From assembly GCF_001685395.1 (NCBI RefSeq), contig NZ_CP014167.1, forward strand, positions 4,472,001-4,536,000: 64,000 nt of DNA. The letters are read 5' to 3'. Positions 9,534 through 19,657 of the stretch are shown in pieces. The first letter of the stretch is position 1; every line of letters starts with the position of its first letter. The notes beneath the pieces are model-generated. The model saw nothing but the letters and a program-made list of their open reading frames with translations, did no database searches and was not told where the DNA came from. The position numbers and the translations under genes are program-made. Source of the stretch: Paenibacillus yonginensis (lineage in GTDB: Bacteria; Bacillota; Bacilli; Paenibacillales; Paenibacillaceae).

Positions 9534-10772
9534 CTATACCTCAGGGTTCTGTTCAAAACGCCGGATGATTTCCAGCATCACCTGAACGGCTTTTTCCATA
9601 TTGTCTACCGAGATGTATTCGAATTTACCGTGGTAGTTTTCGCCGCCGGTGAACACATTCGGGGTAGGCAGTCCCATATAGGACAGCTGGGAGCCGTCGG
9701 TGCCGCCGCGGATCGGCTTGACGATCGGCTTGATGCCCAGCGACTCCATTGCCTGGTAAGCGATGTCGACAATGCCTTTTACAGGCTCGATTTTATCCTT
9801 CATGTTGTAATACTGGTCATGCAGGTCAAGGATGATGCGCTCGGAGCCGTATTTGGCTTTAAGCTCGTCTACGACCTTCGTCAAATAAGCCTTTTTGTTC
9901 TCGAATTCCTGGCGGTCGAAATCGCGGATGATGTATTGGACCTTTGTCTGCTCCGTGTCGCCCGTGATGCTCAGCAGGTGATAGAAACCTTCGTAGCCTT
10001 CGGTGAACTCGGGAGCCTGCTTTGCCGGGAGCTTCTGCTGGAGCTCCATGGCGATTTTGATGGAGTTGACCATTTTATTTTTTGCCGTACCGGGATGCAC
10101 ATTGGTGCCCTTAATTGTAATTTTGGCGCCGGCAGCGTTAAAGCTTTCATATTCCAGCTCGCCGAGCGGACCACCGTCCATCGTATAGGCGTATTTCGCA
10201 CCAAAGGCGGCTACGTCGAATTTGTGCGGCCCGCGGCCGATTTCTTCGTCCGGCGTAAAGGCTACGCGGATTTTGCCGCGTTTGATCTCCGGATGCTGGA
10301 TCAGGTAATCCATCGCCGTCATGATTTCGGCCACGCCGGCTTTATTGTCCGCGCCGAGCAGGGTCGTGCCGTCCGTGGTGATCAGCGTGTGGCCTTTATA
10401 GCTTGGCAGCTCCGGGAAATCCTTGGCAGACAAAACGACGTTCAGCTCTTTGTTCAGAACGATGTCGCTGCCGTCAAAGTTCTCAACAATTTGCGGATTG
10501 ACGCCGGCGCCCGTAAAATCAGTCGCCGTATCCACATGCGCCAGGAATCCGATGACCGGGACCTCCTTGTCCGTGTTGGCCGGCAGGGTGGCCATGACGT
10601 AGCCGTTGTCGTCCATTGTCACTTCCGTCATCCCGATCGCTTTCAGCTCGTCCACCAGCTGGCGGGCCAGCGTCAGCTGCCCGGGCGTGGAGGGGCAGGT
10701 TTCGCTTTCATCATTGGATTGCGTATCGACTTTCACATAGGAAATAAATCGTTTCACCATTTCTTCTCTCAA
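9534..10772 (-). CDS. pepT: Peptidase T (tripeptide aminopeptidase)
   Basis: Cytoplasmic dinuclear zinc M20B peptidase that removes the N-terminal residue from tripeptides. 412 residues from a TTG start at 10772, chosen because GAAGGGAG lies about 10 bases upstream and because the family begins with a short stretch before [13 protein letters not shown]. Metal-site motifs are visible: [22 protein letters not shown] and [10 protein letters not shown], plus [12 protein letters not shown] near the C-terminus. A monocistronic gene ending at a shared bidirectional terminator. Confidence 0.93.
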   Translation of the reverse strand: MREEMVKRFISYVKVDTQSNDESETCPSTPGQLTLARQLVDELKAIGMTEVTMDDNGYVMATLPANTDKEVPVIGFLAHVDTATDFTGAGVNPQIVENFDGSDIVLNKELNVVLSAKDFPELPSYKGHTLITTDGTTLLGADNKAGVAEIMTAMDYLIQHPEIKRGKIRVAFTPDEEIGRGPHKFDVAAFGAKYAYTMDGGPLGELEYESFNAAGAKITIKGTNVHPGTAKNKMVNSIKIAMELQQKLPAKQAPEFTEGYEGFYHLLSITGDTEQTKVQYIIRDFDRQEFENKKAYLTKVVDELKAKYGSERIILDLHDQYYNMKDKIEPVKGIVDIAYQAMESLGIKPIVKPIRGGTDGSQLSYMGLPTPNVFTGGENYHGKFEYISVDNMEKAVQVMLEIIRRFEQNPEV

Positions 10773-10915
10773 AATCAGACAGCTCCCTTCGAAACTTCGA
10801 ATATCTCTTATTATTGCGCTTATCGGGACAATTGGCAAAATTCAAAGCATATCTTTCAAAAGGAAATCAAAAATGGATTAGTTATTTCGTTTCATCCATA
10901 TAATTCACTAAAAAA

Positions 10916-10944
10916 TTGACACAAAGAACGAGAGTGAATATGAT
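10916..10944 (+). promoter_or_regulatory. Sigma-A promoter of the LCP gene
   Basis: TTGACA (10916-10921), 17-base spacer, TATGAT (10939-10944). A near-consensus housekeeping promoter about 34 bases before the start codon. Confidence 0.85.
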
Positions 10945-10977
10945 GAAAGACGAATAAGCTTTGGAGGTAACACAAAA

Positions 10978-12021
10978 ATGCGCAAACTCCTGGTCAAGAT
11001 TTCGTTAGCCTTGATAGTCGCCGTCATGGGGGTGGGAGGCTATTATCTTTATTCCATTTATCATTTTACGCAGCAGATTCAGCAGCCCTTCAAACAGGCT
11101 TCGGCAGACAGCAGCCAGAACGACGGCAGCAGCGGAGCTGCCGGTGAAGACAATGTGGCCAGCAGCTACAAACCTCCCGAATGGGAGGGGAAAGAGCGGG
11201 TTAATATTTTGGTTATGGGCGCCGATGGAAGGAACGATGAGTCCGGAAGATCGGATTCCATGATGGTGCTTTCCGTCGATCCCGTGAAGAAGCAGGGATA
11301 TTTGATGTCCGTGCTCAGGGACACTTATACTGAGATTCCCGGTTACCGGTCCAGCCGGATTAATACGGCATTCAGCGTCGGCGGTCCCGAACTGCAGATG
11401 GAGACTACAAGCAAGCTGCTGGGCATTCCTATTCAATTTTACCTGTATACGAATTTCGACGGTTTTATGGAGCTGGTCGATCAACTCGGCGGGATTGATA
11501 TCGACGTGGAGAAAGACATGAAATACGAAGATGGCGGAGACCACCATGTATATGACATTGATTTGAAGAAAGGTTATCAGCATTTAGATGGAAAATCTGC
11601 TCTGCAATACGTCCGGTTCCGTCATGACGCCACATCGGATTTCACGCGTACGGAACGTCAAAGAAAGTTCTTGAAGGCCGTTATGAATGAAGTACAATCA
11701 ACTTCATCCTTGTTTAAAATGCCTTCGCTTCTTAATTCTATTGCGCCTTATATAAGAACTAATATGTCTACGGAGGATATGCTGAAGCTGGGAACGTTGG
11801 CTTTCAAGATTCCGTCCTCCAGGATTCAGGGCGAGCAGATTCCGCCGAACTCTTTGGTGAAAGCAGAAACGATTCAAGGAGCTTCCGTGCTTACGGTAGA
11901 TAAAAAGAAGCTGCAGGCTTATGTCCAGGAGCTGTTTGAGGCCGATCTTTCGCAGACCTCAGAAAAAAACGCGGACAAGGCAGACAAAGCAGATAATTCG
12001 GGCAGCCAAGATGGCCGTTAG
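10978..12021 (+). CDS. LytR-CpsA-Psr (LCP) family cell-wall glycopolymer ligase
   Basis: LCP enzymes transfer polyprenyl-linked glycopolymers such as teichoic acids onto peptidoglycan. 347 residues: short cytoplasmic start, one membrane anchor (about 7-28), a Ser/Asp/Gly-rich spacer, then the extracellular LCP domain (about 70-230) with VNILVMGADGR, MVLSVDP, the lipid-phosphate binding stretch SVLRDTYTEIPGY..RINTA, and the later YVRFRHDATSDFTRTERQRKFL. The C-terminus is Lys/Asp/Ala-rich and hydrophilic. RBS GGAGG 9 bases before ATG. Its own strong promoter and terminator make it monocistronic. Confidence 0.9.
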   Translation: MRKLLVKISLALIVAVMGVGGYYLYSIYHFTQQIQQPFKQASADSSQNDGSSGAAGEDNVASSYKPPEWEGKERVNILVMGADGRNDESGRSDSMMVLSVDPVKKQGYLMSVLRDTYTEIPGYRSSRINTAFSVGGPELQMETTSKLLGIPIQFYLYTNFDGFMELVDQLGGIDIDVEKDMKYEDGGDHHVYDIDLKKGYQHLDGKSALQYVRFRHDATSDFTRTERQRKFLKAVMNEVQSTSSLFKMPSLLNSIAPYIRTNMSTEDMLKLGTLAFKIPSSRIQGEQIPPNSLVKAETIQGASVLTVDKKKLQAYVQELFEADLSQTSEKNADKADKADNSGSQDGR

Positions 12022-12116
12022 GGAAGCGGAAGGGATGACGCGGAAAAAGATTCGGAAGCATCCGAACACGCGTCCCGGTTTCGCTTGCCGGCGGGAGTTC
12101 GCTGCTTACTGGGGAT

Positions 12117-12140
12117 AAACGGGTTTTCGGACCCGTTTTT
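12117..12140 (+). terminator. Terminator of the LCP gene
   Basis: AAACGGGT / ACCCGTTT stem (8 bp) with loop TTTCGG and a run of Ts. Confidence 0.75.
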
Positions 12141-12263
12141 TGATTTGTCTTTTTTTGGCTGATCAAGACGATTAACCGGGCCCGAAGATTGTATAATCCA
12201 GTATCATTCCTGGCGAATGTTGGGTAAAATATAGAAATGATTAAAGAGACAAGGGAGGCTGTT

Positions 12264-13370
12264 ATGGGAGAGAACGCCATTATCCGCTTCGACCAGGTGA
12301 CCAAGCAGTACGATCAGGACGAGCCCGTGCTGAAGGCTGTCAGCTTCGAGATAGAACGCGGCAAATTTTATACGCTGCTGGGCCCGTCCGGCTGCGGCAA
12401 AACGACGATCCTGCGTCTGATCGCAGGTTTTATTGAACCCTCGCAGGGCTCGATTTATTTGAACGATGTTAAAATCAACAAAGTTCCGCCGAACGAGCGG
12501 CAGGTCAACACGGTTTTTCAGGACTATGCTTTGTTTCCCCATTTGAATGTTTATGAGAACGTGGCTTTCGGGCTGCGCATCAAGAAGATGAAGAACGACG
12601 TCATTTCAGAGAAGGTCAGCGAAGCGCTGCGCCTGGTGAATCTGGAGGGCTACGAGAAACGCCAGATTACGGAAATGTCCGGCGGCCAGAGGCAGCGCGT
12701 CGCCATTGCCCGGGCGATCGTGAATGAACCCGAGGTTCTGCTGCTGGACGAGCCTTTGTCGGCACTTGACCTGAAGCTTAGAACCGAGATGCAGTACGTG
12801 CTGCGCGAACTGCAGCAGCGGCTGGGCATCACGTTTATTTTCGTTACGCACGACCAGGAGGAAGCGCTGGCCATGTCGGACGAAATTTTTGTCATGAACC
12901 AGGGCGTGATCCAGCAGAGCGGGACACCAAACGACATTTACGATGAGCCGATCAACCGGTTTGTCGCGGATTTCGTGGGCGAGTCCAATATCGTGCCTGC
13001 GGTGATGATCGAAGATAACCTGGTGGAATTCAACGGCCGGCGTTTCGAGTGCGTGGACCAAGGGCTGCGCCCGAATGAAAATGTAGAGATCGTGATTCGT
13101 CCGGAGGATTTGGAGATTACGTCGCTGGAACAAGGCAAGCTGCGCGTCAAGGTGGACACCCAGCTGTTCCGCGGAGTGCACTATGAGATCAGCTGTTATG
13201 ACGAATCCGGCCAGGAGTGGCTGGTGCATTCCACCAAACGGGCGGAGCCGGGCAGTATGATCGGCCTCCAGTTCGAACCGGAAGCGATCCATGTCATGAG
13301 ATTCGGAGAAACCGAAGAAGAGTTCGACAAACGCCTGGAATCCTATGAGGTATCCGGCCATGTCACGTAG
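12264..13370 (+). CDS. potA: Spermidine/putrescine ABC transporter ATP-binding protein
   Basis: Energises polyamine import. 368 residues from the ATG at 12264, selected because AGGGAGG precedes it by 6 bases; an upstream in-frame ATG at 12237 has no ribosome binding site. Walker [13 protein letters not shown]-loop [15 protein letters not shown] signature [14 protein letters not shown], Walker [12 protein letters not shown], switch His in FVTHDQEEA, then a TOBE-like C-terminal domain (about 280-350). First gene of potABCD, overlapping potB. A TATAAT at 12192-12197 is a plausible -10. Confidence 0.93.
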   Translation: MGENAIIRFDQVTKQYDQDEPVLKAVSFEIERGKFYTLLGPSGCGKTTILRLIAGFIEPSQGSIYLNDVKINKVPPNERQVNTVFQDYALFPHLNVYENVAFGLRIKKMKNDVISEKVSEALRLVNLEGYEKRQITEMSGGQRQRVAIARAIVNEPEVLLLDEPLSALDLKLRTEMQYVLRELQQRLGITFIFVTHDQEEALAMSDEIFVMNQGVIQQSGTPNDIYDEPINRFVADFVGESNIVPAVMIEDNLVEFNGRRFECVDQGLRPNENVEIVIRPEDLEITSLEQGKLRVKVDTQLFRGVHYEISCYDESGQEWLVHSTKRAEPGSMIGLQFEPEAIHVMRFGETEEEFDKRLESYEVSGHVT

Positions 13371-14163
13371 CTCCCGCGGATTGTACCTCATCCCTTATTA
13401 TTTGTGGATGGTGCTGTTTGTCGCCCTGCCCGTGGTTCTGGTTGCGTATTATTCGCTGTTTGACATTGAAGGGCATTTTACCTTGTCCAACTATGCGAGC
13501 TTTTTTACGCCCGTGTATATGCGAATGACGCTGAGTTCGTTCTGGTATGCGCTGCTCATTACGTTATTCTCGCTGCTGGTTGCTTACCCGGCGGCTTATG
13601 CGCTGACGCGGACCAAACACAAGCAGCTTTGGCTGCTGCTGATTATTTTGCCGACCTGGATCAATCTGCTGCTGAAGGCTTATGCCTTCATCGGCATTTT
13701 TGGCACGTATGGGCCGGTCAATTCGTTGTTTAAAGCCATAGGCCTTGGCGAACATCAGATTTTATTTAATGATTTCAGCTTTGTGTTTGTGTCGGTTTAT
13801 ATTTTTATCCCGTTTATGATCATGCCTATCTTTAACGCCCTGGAGGACATTAATCCGACGCTGATTGCGGCTTCCCGCGACCTGGGGGCGTCGAGCTTTG
13901 TCACGCTGCGGCGGGTGATTTTTCCGCTGACGTTGTCCGGTGTCCGTTCCGGCTGTATGGCCGTCTTTATTCCGGCTTTGTCCCTCTTTATGCTGACCCG
14001 GCTCATTGCGGGCAACAAGGTGATCACGCTGGGTACGGCCATTGAGCAGCACTTCCTAGTGACGCAGGATTGGGGGATGGGCTCGACGGTAGCCGTCTTC
14101 CTGATCCTGATCATGGCGGTGCTGATGCCGGTGCTCGGCGGGGGAAGAGAGGTGCGGAAATGA
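13360..14163 (+). CDS. potB: Spermidine/putrescine ABC transporter permease PotB
   Basis: Polytopic inner permease subunit, about 267 residues and six membrane segments. The binding-protein-dependent transport EAA loop is visible as [23 protein letters not shown] favour the ATG at 13360 (GAGG 9 bases upstream), overlapping the last codons of potA; an alternative ATG is at 13345. The stop overlaps the start of potC (ATGA). Confidence 0.9.
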   Translation: MSRSSRGLYLIPYYLWMVLFVALPVVLVAYYSLFDIEGHFTLSNYASFFTPVYMRMTLSSFWYALLITLFSLLVAYPAAYALTRTKHKQLWLLLIILPTWINLLLKAYAFIGIFGTYGPVNSLFKAIGLGEHQILFNDFSFVFVSVYIFIPFMIMPIFNALEDINPTLIAASRDLGASSFVTLRRVIFPLTLSGVRSGCMAVFIPALSLFMLTRLIAGNKVITLGTAIEQHFLVTQDWGMGSTVAVFLILIMAVLMPVLGGGREVRK

Positions 14164-14981
14164 CTGACAAGAACAGGCTCGGCAAGGTGTATCTGTTTAT
14201 CGTGTTTGTGGTGCTGTACGCGCCGATCTTCTATCTGATGTATTACTCCTTCAACAGCGGCGGCAATATGCACGGCTTTGAGGGGTTTACGCTCGAATGG
14301 TACAGCGAGGTCTTTCATGATACCCGGCTGATCATCATCGTGATCAATACGCTGGTTATTGCGCTGTTGTCCTCTGCGATCGCAACGATCATCGGGATTG
14401 TGGGTGCTTTGGCTATTGACCGGATTCGCCGGAAACGGGTGAAAAATACGATCCTGTCGCTCAACAACGTGCTGATCGTCAGTCCAGACGTCATCATCGG
14501 CGCTTCGTTCCTGATTCTGTTTACGATCGCCGGGATCAGGCTGGGATTCGCCTCGGTGCTGCTGTCGCATATCGCCTTCAGCGTGCCGATTGCCGTGCTG
14601 ATGATCCTGCCGCGTCTGCAGGAGATGAGCCCGACGCTGGTGGATGCCGCGCGTGATTTGGGCGCAAGCCGCCGCGACGTGCTGATGAAGGTCATTTTGC
14701 CGTTTATCAGCCCGGCGATTTTGTCCGGCTTTTTTATGGCGCTAACGTATTCCCTGGATGATTTTGCGGTGACGTTCTTCGTGACCGGCAGCGGGTACTC
14801 GACGTTATCCGTCGAAATTTATTCGCGGGCCCGGGCGGGCGTGTCTTTGTCGATCAACGCGCTCTCCACGCTGATCTTCCTGCTGACCGTGATCCTTGTT
14901 GTCGGCTACTATTTGGTGTCCAGGAGCAGCATGCGCAACCGCAAAAAAGAGCGTGCAGCTGAATTGGGGGTGCCTGAATGA
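14160..14981 (+). CDS. potC: Spermidine/putrescine ABC transporter permease PotC
   Basis: Second permease of the polyamine importer, 273 residues from the ATG at 14160, which forms an ATGA overlap with potB; an upstream GTG/ATG extension would lie wholly inside potB and lacks homology to the family start. Six membrane segments; EAA loop AARDLGASRRDVLMKVILPFI; the SLDDFAVTFFV segment is characteristic of PotC. Its stop overlaps the potD start by four bases. Confidence 0.92.
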   Translation: MTDKNRLGKVYLFIVFVVLYAPIFYLMYYSFNSGGNMHGFEGFTLEWYSEVFHDTRLIIIVINTLVIALLSSAIATIIGIVGALAIDRIRRKRVKNTILSLNNVLIVSPDVIIGASFLILFTIAGIRLGFASVLLSHIAFSVPIAVLMILPRLQEMSPTLVDAARDLGASRRDVLMKVILPFISPAILSGFFMALTYSLDDFAVTFFVTGSGYSTLSVEIYSRARAGVSLSINALSTLIFLLTVILVVGYYLVSRSSMRNRKKERAAELGVPE

Positions 14982-16051
14982 AGCACTTGGTTCGTATATT
15001 TGCAGTCGTGCTGATTGTGGCATTCGGCTTGATGGCGCTTGCCGCCAAGCTTAATTCCAGTCAAGGGTACTCCGGCTCCAATACGCTTACGATTTATAAC
15101 TGGGGCGATTATATCGACCCTGACCTGATTACGAGGTTTGAACAAGAAACCGGAATCACCGTCATATACCAAACGTTCGATTCCAACGAAGCTATGCTCA
15201 CCAAAATTGAGCAGGGCGGAACTACGTTTGATATCGCGGTGCCCTCCGACTATGCGATCGACAAAATGAAGGAGGAGAATCTCCTTCTCCCGATCGACCA
15301 CAGCAAAGTTCCGAATCTGTCCAAAATCGATCCGAGGTTCCTAAACCTTGACTTTGATCCGGACAATCAATATTCGGTGCCTTATTTCTGGGGGACGGTC
15401 GGCATTGTTTACAATCCCGAGCTGACCAAGGGCATCGCGTTCAACAGCTGGAACGACCTTTGGAATCCGGAGCTCAGGAACAACGTGCTGCTGACTGACG
15501 GGGCGCGTGAAATCATGGGCGTGTCCCTGAACAGTCTGGGTTATTCTCTGAACGATACCAACGAGGATCATCTTCAGGAAGCGCTGCGCAAACTGGAAAA
15601 GCTGTCTCCTAACGTCAAGGCGATCGTAGGCGACGAAATCAAAATGCTGCTTGCGAACGGCGAAGCCGCAGCGGGTGTCGTCTTCTCCGGCGATGCAGCG
15701 GAAATTATGGACGAGAACGACACGCTGGATTACGTGGTTCCGGAGGAAGGCTCCAACCTTTGGTTCGATAACATGGTTATTCCGAAGACAGCTAAGAACC
15801 TGGATGGCGCGCACAAGTTCATCAACTTCATGCTGGAGCCGGACGTAGCGGCGCAGAACGCCGAATATGTCGGCTATGCCACGCCGAATCAGGAAGCGCT
15901 GAAGCTGCTGCCCGAAGACATTTCCGGCGATACCCGGTTTTACCCTCCTTCCGAGGTGACAAGCCACCTGGAGGTTTACAAGAACCTGGGCAAACGGATG
16001 CTCGGCCATTATAACGAGCTGTTCCTGGAGTTTAAGATGCATAAAGGATAA
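14978..16051 (+). CDS. potD: Spermidine/putrescine-binding protein PotD
   Basis: Extracytoplasmic polyamine receptor, 357 residues. The mature domain begins TLTIYNWGDYIDPDLI, the family hallmark, and includes the aromatic/acidic ligand-site region (FDIAVPSDYAID, VPYFWGTVGIVYNP, YVVPEEGSNLWFDNMVIP). The N-terminus is a hydrophobic segment (about 5-22, ending GLMALAAKLN) with no lipobox cysteine, so it appears to be held by an uncleaved anchor or secreted, not lipidated as is usual for binding proteins of Gram-positive bacteria. Last gene of potABCD. Confidence 0.92.
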   Translation: MKHLVRIFAVVLIVAFGLMALAAKLNSSQGYSGSNTLTIYNWGDYIDPDLITRFEQETGITVIYQTFDSNEAMLTKIEQGGTTFDIAVPSDYAIDKMKEENLLLPIDHSKVPNLSKIDPRFLNLDFDPDNQYSVPYFWGTVGIVYNPELTKGIAFNSWNDLWNPELRNNVLLTDGAREIMGVSLNSLGYSLNDTNEDHLQEALRKLEKLSPNVKAIVGDEIKMLLANGEAAAGVVFSGDAAEIMDENDTLDYVVPEEGSNLWFDNMVIPKTAKNLDGAHKFINFMLEPDVAAQNAEYVGYATPNQEALKLLPEDISGDTRFYPPSEVTSHLEVYKNLGKRMLGHYNELFLEFKMHKG

Positions 16052-16061
16052 AAGGGATTTG

Positions 16062-16123
16062 AAAAATGAATCGTATGGAAAACGGAACTTTTAAGCAGAC
16101 TTTGCTGGCCGATTCATTTTTTC
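16062..16123 (+). terminator. Possible terminator after potABCD
   Basis: AAAAATGAATCG (16062-16073) pairs perfectly with CGATTCATTTTT (16110-16121) across a 36-base loop; the 3' arm ends in a run of six Ts. The loop is long for a terminator. Confidence 0.45.
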
Positions 16124-16141
16124 CCAGAAAGGAAGGATAGG

Positions 16142-18790
16142 GTGAAAGACAAGCTGGCCCGTCTCCGCATCGTCCGGTTCCTGATGGCTGCCTTTCAGAC
16201 CAAAACCGTTCGGATACTGATCCCTGTCTTGATCTTTGGTTTGGTGGTCTGGGCCGGACAGCATGAATTAAAGAAAGTCCGGCTTGGGGTCATGGTGGCC
16301 GAGTTGAGGCGGATTCCGCCTGGAGCGCTGGCTGAAATTCTCATCCTGGCGCTTGTTTCGGTGGCGGTGATGTCGTGTTACGACTTTGTGATCCGGCGTC
16401 AGTTCCGCTTCCAGGTAAGCGCCGGAAGAACGTTTCGGTACTCCTGGATCTCCAACACTTTTAACAATCTGCTTGGCTTCGCCGGCTTGACCGGGGCGGG
16501 CGTAAGAACGCTGCTGTATAAGAAAAGCGGTGTGCCGATGGGGGCAATCACGGCCGGGGTTGTCTTTTTGTCACCGGTTGTGCTAAACGGACTTTCCGTC
16601 ATGGCCTGGCTCGAAATCTTCGGCCTGTTTGAAGCCAAAGCGCTGCTGCACGAGCATAAATGGATCAACCTGGCTGTATGGGCTATCGCGCTTTACCTGC
16701 CCTTGTTTGTCGCCCTGCAGCGGACAAAGCTGTTTGCCAAGTGGTTCCATAAACAAGGCAAAGATTTATTCCCCTGGCGGACGATTCTGGAAGCTATCGG
16801 GGCTTCTTTTGTGGAATGGCTGTTTGCCGGGTTGACGTTCACCCTGATTGCCCATTACGTGCTGGGGGGCGTAACGTGGCGGGAAATGCTTGGTTTGTAT
16901 ACGGTCGCCGCGGTCGGCGGCATTTTGAGCATGGCGCCGGGAGGCGTTGGGGCTTTCGACCTGACCGTGCTGCTTGGCACGAAGCTGATGGGATTTCCGG
17001 CTGAACGGGCACTAGCGGTCATCGTGCTGTTCCGGTTCTTCTATTACATCATCCCTTTCTGCATCGGCCTGATTCTTTCGATCCTTGAGCTGGGCTTCCG
17101 GGGGCGGAGGTCCAGCCCAGAGGAGGAGGAACGGCAGCTGCTCGAGGTTCCGCTTACGTATTGGCAGAAGCTGTGGGGCTGGCCGGGACAGTTTCGGTTC
17201 CTGAGCGATCTCGGCGTATGGGCGCTGGGCAAACTGGTGCTGCTCAGCGGCCTGATCCTGCTGTTGTCTGCAGCAACGCCGGGGCTGCTGTATCGCATCC
17301 GAATGTCGCAGGAGATTTTGTCCATGCCGGTTATGCATCTGTCGCATCAGCTTTCCGTTATTGTCGGATTTGTGCTTGTGGTGCTCTCCCGCGGCATTTC
17401 GCTCCGGGTGCGGCAGGCTTACGTCTGGACCAGCATCATGCTGCTGGCCGGTGCGGTGTTTACGTTCACGAAAGCTTTTGATTATGAGGAAGCCGTCTTC
17501 CTGCTGCTGGTTGCGCTCATGCTCTGGATCTCCAGAGGGCGTTTCTACCGCAGCGGAGCTCCGATCATCCGCAGATCGGTTGTGCTGTGGCTGGTGATCT
17601 CCGTGGTCATTGCCTTTATTTATTACTGGCTTGGCAGCCATATTCATTACAGCTTCTTCAAGCATCTGCATTTGAAGGAGCCATTGATCGGCCGGATGCC
17701 GTCCCGGGCTTATGCGGTGAATACGCTGGTCGGACTCGTCGGCGCCTGGATTTTGCTGATTCTCATATTCTCGCTGCGGCCCAACAGCCTGCGGGTTAAA
17801 GGGGCGGCTCCTGAGGATTTGGACCGTCTGCGTAAATTTCTGCGGGATAACAAAGGGAATGCCTTGACCCATATGCTGTTCCTTGGTGACAAAAGCTTTT
17901 ATTGGGCCCAGGAAGGCCGAGTGCTGCTTCCCTATTCCAAAGTGCGGGATAAACTGGTGGTGCTGGGGGATCCGCTTGGCAAAATAGAGCTGGTATCCGC
18001 CGCCATTGCGGAATTCCAGCATTATGCCGATCTTTACGGCTTGTCGGTCGTATTCTACCAGGTTACGCCGGCTTATCTGCCCCTTTATCATGATAACGGC
18101 TATCGGTTCTTTAAGCTCGGCGAGGAGGCGCTGATTCATGTGGATGATTTCTCGCTAGCCGGCCGAAGGAATGCGGATCTGCGCAGCGTCCGAAATCGCT
18201 TTGAACGGGAAGGCTATACTTTTGAGATCGCAGCTCCTCCATACGGGGACAAACTTCTGGACGAACTGAAAGGAGTTTCCGATGCCTGGCTGAAAGGCCG
18301 CCAGGAGAAAGGTTTCTCGCTTGGCTGGTTTGAGCCGGCTTATCTCCAGGAAGCGCCGCTGGCACTGCTGAAGAACCCGGAAGGCGCCATAGTTGCTTTC
18401 GCTTCGATCGCCCCTTCCTATGATGGGGGAGAGACGGTATCAATCGACTTGATGCGGCACCGCCCTGATCTACCGAACGGGACGATGGACAACCTGTTCA
18501 TCCGGCTGCTGGAATGGTCTAAAGAGAACGGCTTCAAGGTCTTCAACCTGGGGAACGCGCCGCTATCCAGCGTTGGCCAGAAGGACCGGGCGCTGCGCGA
18601 GGAGCGGCTGGCCGGCCTGGTATTTCAGCATGGCGGCCACTGGTATGGCTTTAAGGGCCTTCGGAAATACAAGGAGAAATTTAATCCGCAATGGGAACCG
18701 CGGTATCTCGCTTACCCTGCTTCCACTTATTTGTCGGTGCTGACGCTGGATTTGGTGCGGCTGGTTTCGCGTAAAGTAAAACGAATATAA
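16142..18790 (+). CDS. mprF: Phosphatidylglycerol lysyltransferase MprF
   Basis: Bifunctional membrane protein that adds lysine from Lys-tRNA to phosphatidylglycerol and flips the product outward, lowering the negative surface charge and giving resistance to cationic peptides. 882 residues: about 14 membrane segments in the N-terminal 530 residues (flippase, with NTFNNLLGFAGLTGAGVR and APGGVGAFDLTVLLG), then the cytosolic GNAT-like synthase domain (about 555-875, with FLGDKSFYWAQEG, LGDPLG, SIDLMRH and KGLRKYKEKFNPQWEPRYLAYP). GTG start with AAAGGAAGGA 7 bases before it. Single gene between the pot operon and the osmoprotectant locus. Confidence 0.95.
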   Translation: MKDKLARLRIVRFLMAAFQTKTVRILIPVLIFGLVVWAGQHELKKVRLGVMVAELRRIPPGALAEILILALVSVAVMSCYDFVIRRQFRFQVSAGRTFRYSWISNTFNNLLGFAGLTGAGVRTLLYKKSGVPMGAITAGVVFLSPVVLNGLSVMAWLEIFGLFEAKALLHEHKWINLAVWAIALYLPLFVALQRTKLFAKWFHKQGKDLFPWRTILEAIGASFVEWLFAGLTFTLIAHYVLGGVTWREMLGLYTVAAVGGILSMAPGGVGAFDLTVLLGTKLMGFPAERALAVIVLFRFFYYIIPFCIGLILSILELGFRGRRSSPEEEERQLLEVPLTYWQKLWGWPGQFRFLSDLGVWALGKLVLLSGLILLLSAATPGLLYRIRMSQEILSMPVMHLSHQLSVIVGFVLVVLSRGISLRVRQAYVWTSIMLLAGAVFTFTKAFDYEEAVFLLLVALMLWISRGRFYRSGAPIIRRSVVLWLVISVVIAFIYYWLGSHIHYSFFKHLHLKEPLIGRMPSRAYAVNTLVGLVGAWILLILIFSLRPNSLRVKGAAPEDLDRLRKFLRDNKGNALTHMLFLGDKSFYWAQEGRVLLPYSKVRDKLVVLGDPLGKIELVSAAIAEFQHYADLYGLSVVFYQVTPAYLPLYHDNGYRFFKLGEEALIHVDDFSLAGRRNADLRSVRNRFEREGYTFEIAAPPYGDKLLDELKGVSDAWLKGRQEKGFSLGWFEPAYLQEAPLALLKNPEGAIVAFASIAPSYDGGETVSIDLMRHRPDLPNGTMDNLFIRLLEWSKENGFKVFNLGNAPLSSVGQKDRALREERLAGLVFQHGGHWYGFKGLRKYKEKFNPQWEPRYLAYPASTYLSVLTLDLVRLVSRKVKRI

Positions 18791-18854
18791 TTGACTAGGA
18801 GTTTGATTGGCCTGATGGATTCAGGCAGAACCTCAACTAAGGAGAGAATGGATT

Positions 18855-19481
18855 TTGCAGGAAAAAGCGGGATATAAAACAATTGCACTTGATATTGCTG
18901 GGAGAATTGTCAGAGGGGAATTCCCTTTGAATAGCAAGATTTCAGGTCGCTCCTTATTAGCCAGCCACTATCATGTATCTCCTGAAACCATCCGTAAGGC
19001 CGTCGCTTTACTTAAAGATGAGAACATTGTATCCGTCTCTCAAGGCAAGGAGATTATTGTTCTTTCCGACCAGAAAGCTCTTGAATACACGATTCGCAAT
19101 AACCACTTAAAGACTGCTCAATCGTTAAAGCGGGATTTGCAGCAGCTGCTTGAAGAGAAGAAACAAATGGACCGGAAATTTGAGGAGCTGGTGCATCAAA
19201 TTATGGAGGCGTCAGACAGGCTCCAGAATTTGAAGCCTTACCAACCCGTTGAAATCAAAATTCAAGAGCATTCTCATGTCGTAGGGAAAACAATTGGCAA
19301 CCTGCAGTTTTGGCAAAACACAGGGGCAACGATCATTGCCTTGCGCAGAGGCACCGAAATTACGATATCGCCAGGACCGCATGTGGTGCTCAGAGAAAAT
19401 GACATCATTATAGCTGTCGGGGATGATAAAATGAACGAAAGAACGGAGGCTTTTATTAATAAAAAAGAGCCTACCCATTAA
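18855..19481 (+). CDS. BusR-like GntR-family regulator with C-terminal RCK_C domain
   Basis: 208 residues: GntR winged helix (about 1-75, with SGRSLLASHYHVSPETIRKAVALL), a coiled coil (about 85-125, KRDLQQLLEEKKQMDRKFEE), and a TrkA-C/RCK_C ligand domain (about 130-205). This three-part layout is that of streptococcal/lactococcal BusR, a tetrameric repressor of a glycine-betaine transporter that binds DNA when c-di-AMP occupies RCK_C. The osmoprotectant importer genes follow immediately, supporting the same role here (inference). TTG start at 18855 with AAGGAGAG upstream; the ATG at 18848 is out of frame. Ends at its own terminator, so it is a separate unit from the transporter. Confidence 0.8.
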   Translation: MQEKAGYKTIALDIAGRIVRGEFPLNSKISGRSLLASHYHVSPETIRKAVALLKDENIVSVSQGKEIIVLSDQKALEYTIRNNHLKTAQSLKRDLQQLLEEKKQMDRKFEELVHQIMEASDRLQNLKPYQPVEIKIQEHSHVVGKTIGNLQFWQNTGATIIALRRGTEITISPGPHVVLRENDIIIAVGDDKMNERTEAFINKKEPTH

Positions 19482-19492
19482 AGCAAGAAAAG

Positions 19493-19518
19493 CCAGATCC
19501 GAAGGGTCTGGTTTTTTT
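19493..19518 (+). terminator. Terminator of the BusR-like regulator
   Basis: CCAGATCC / GGGTCTGG stem, GAA loop, seven Ts. Confidence 0.85.
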
Positions 19519-19541
19519 ATAGGCAAGTATACCATTTATTT

Positions 19542-19608
19542 ACATACAATTTATATATGTTATTGAGGTTGTCAGTTTAGTAGAGGTCTGTTATATTAAT
19601 TGACATAC
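19542..19608 (+). promoter_or_regulatory. Promoter and putative operator of the osmoprotectant importer
   Basis: TTGTCA (19569-19574), 17-base spacer, TATATT (19592-19597). ACATACA occurs on both sides of the promoter, at 19542-19548 and 19602-19608, the first as part of an ACATA...TATGT dyad (19542-19560). These flanking repeats are candidates for binding by the tetrameric regulator encoded next door (inference). Confidence 0.55.
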
Positions 19609-19657
19609 ACTTAGGGCTCACGCCAACTCTGAATGCAAGTGTAGGAGGGAGAGTGCC

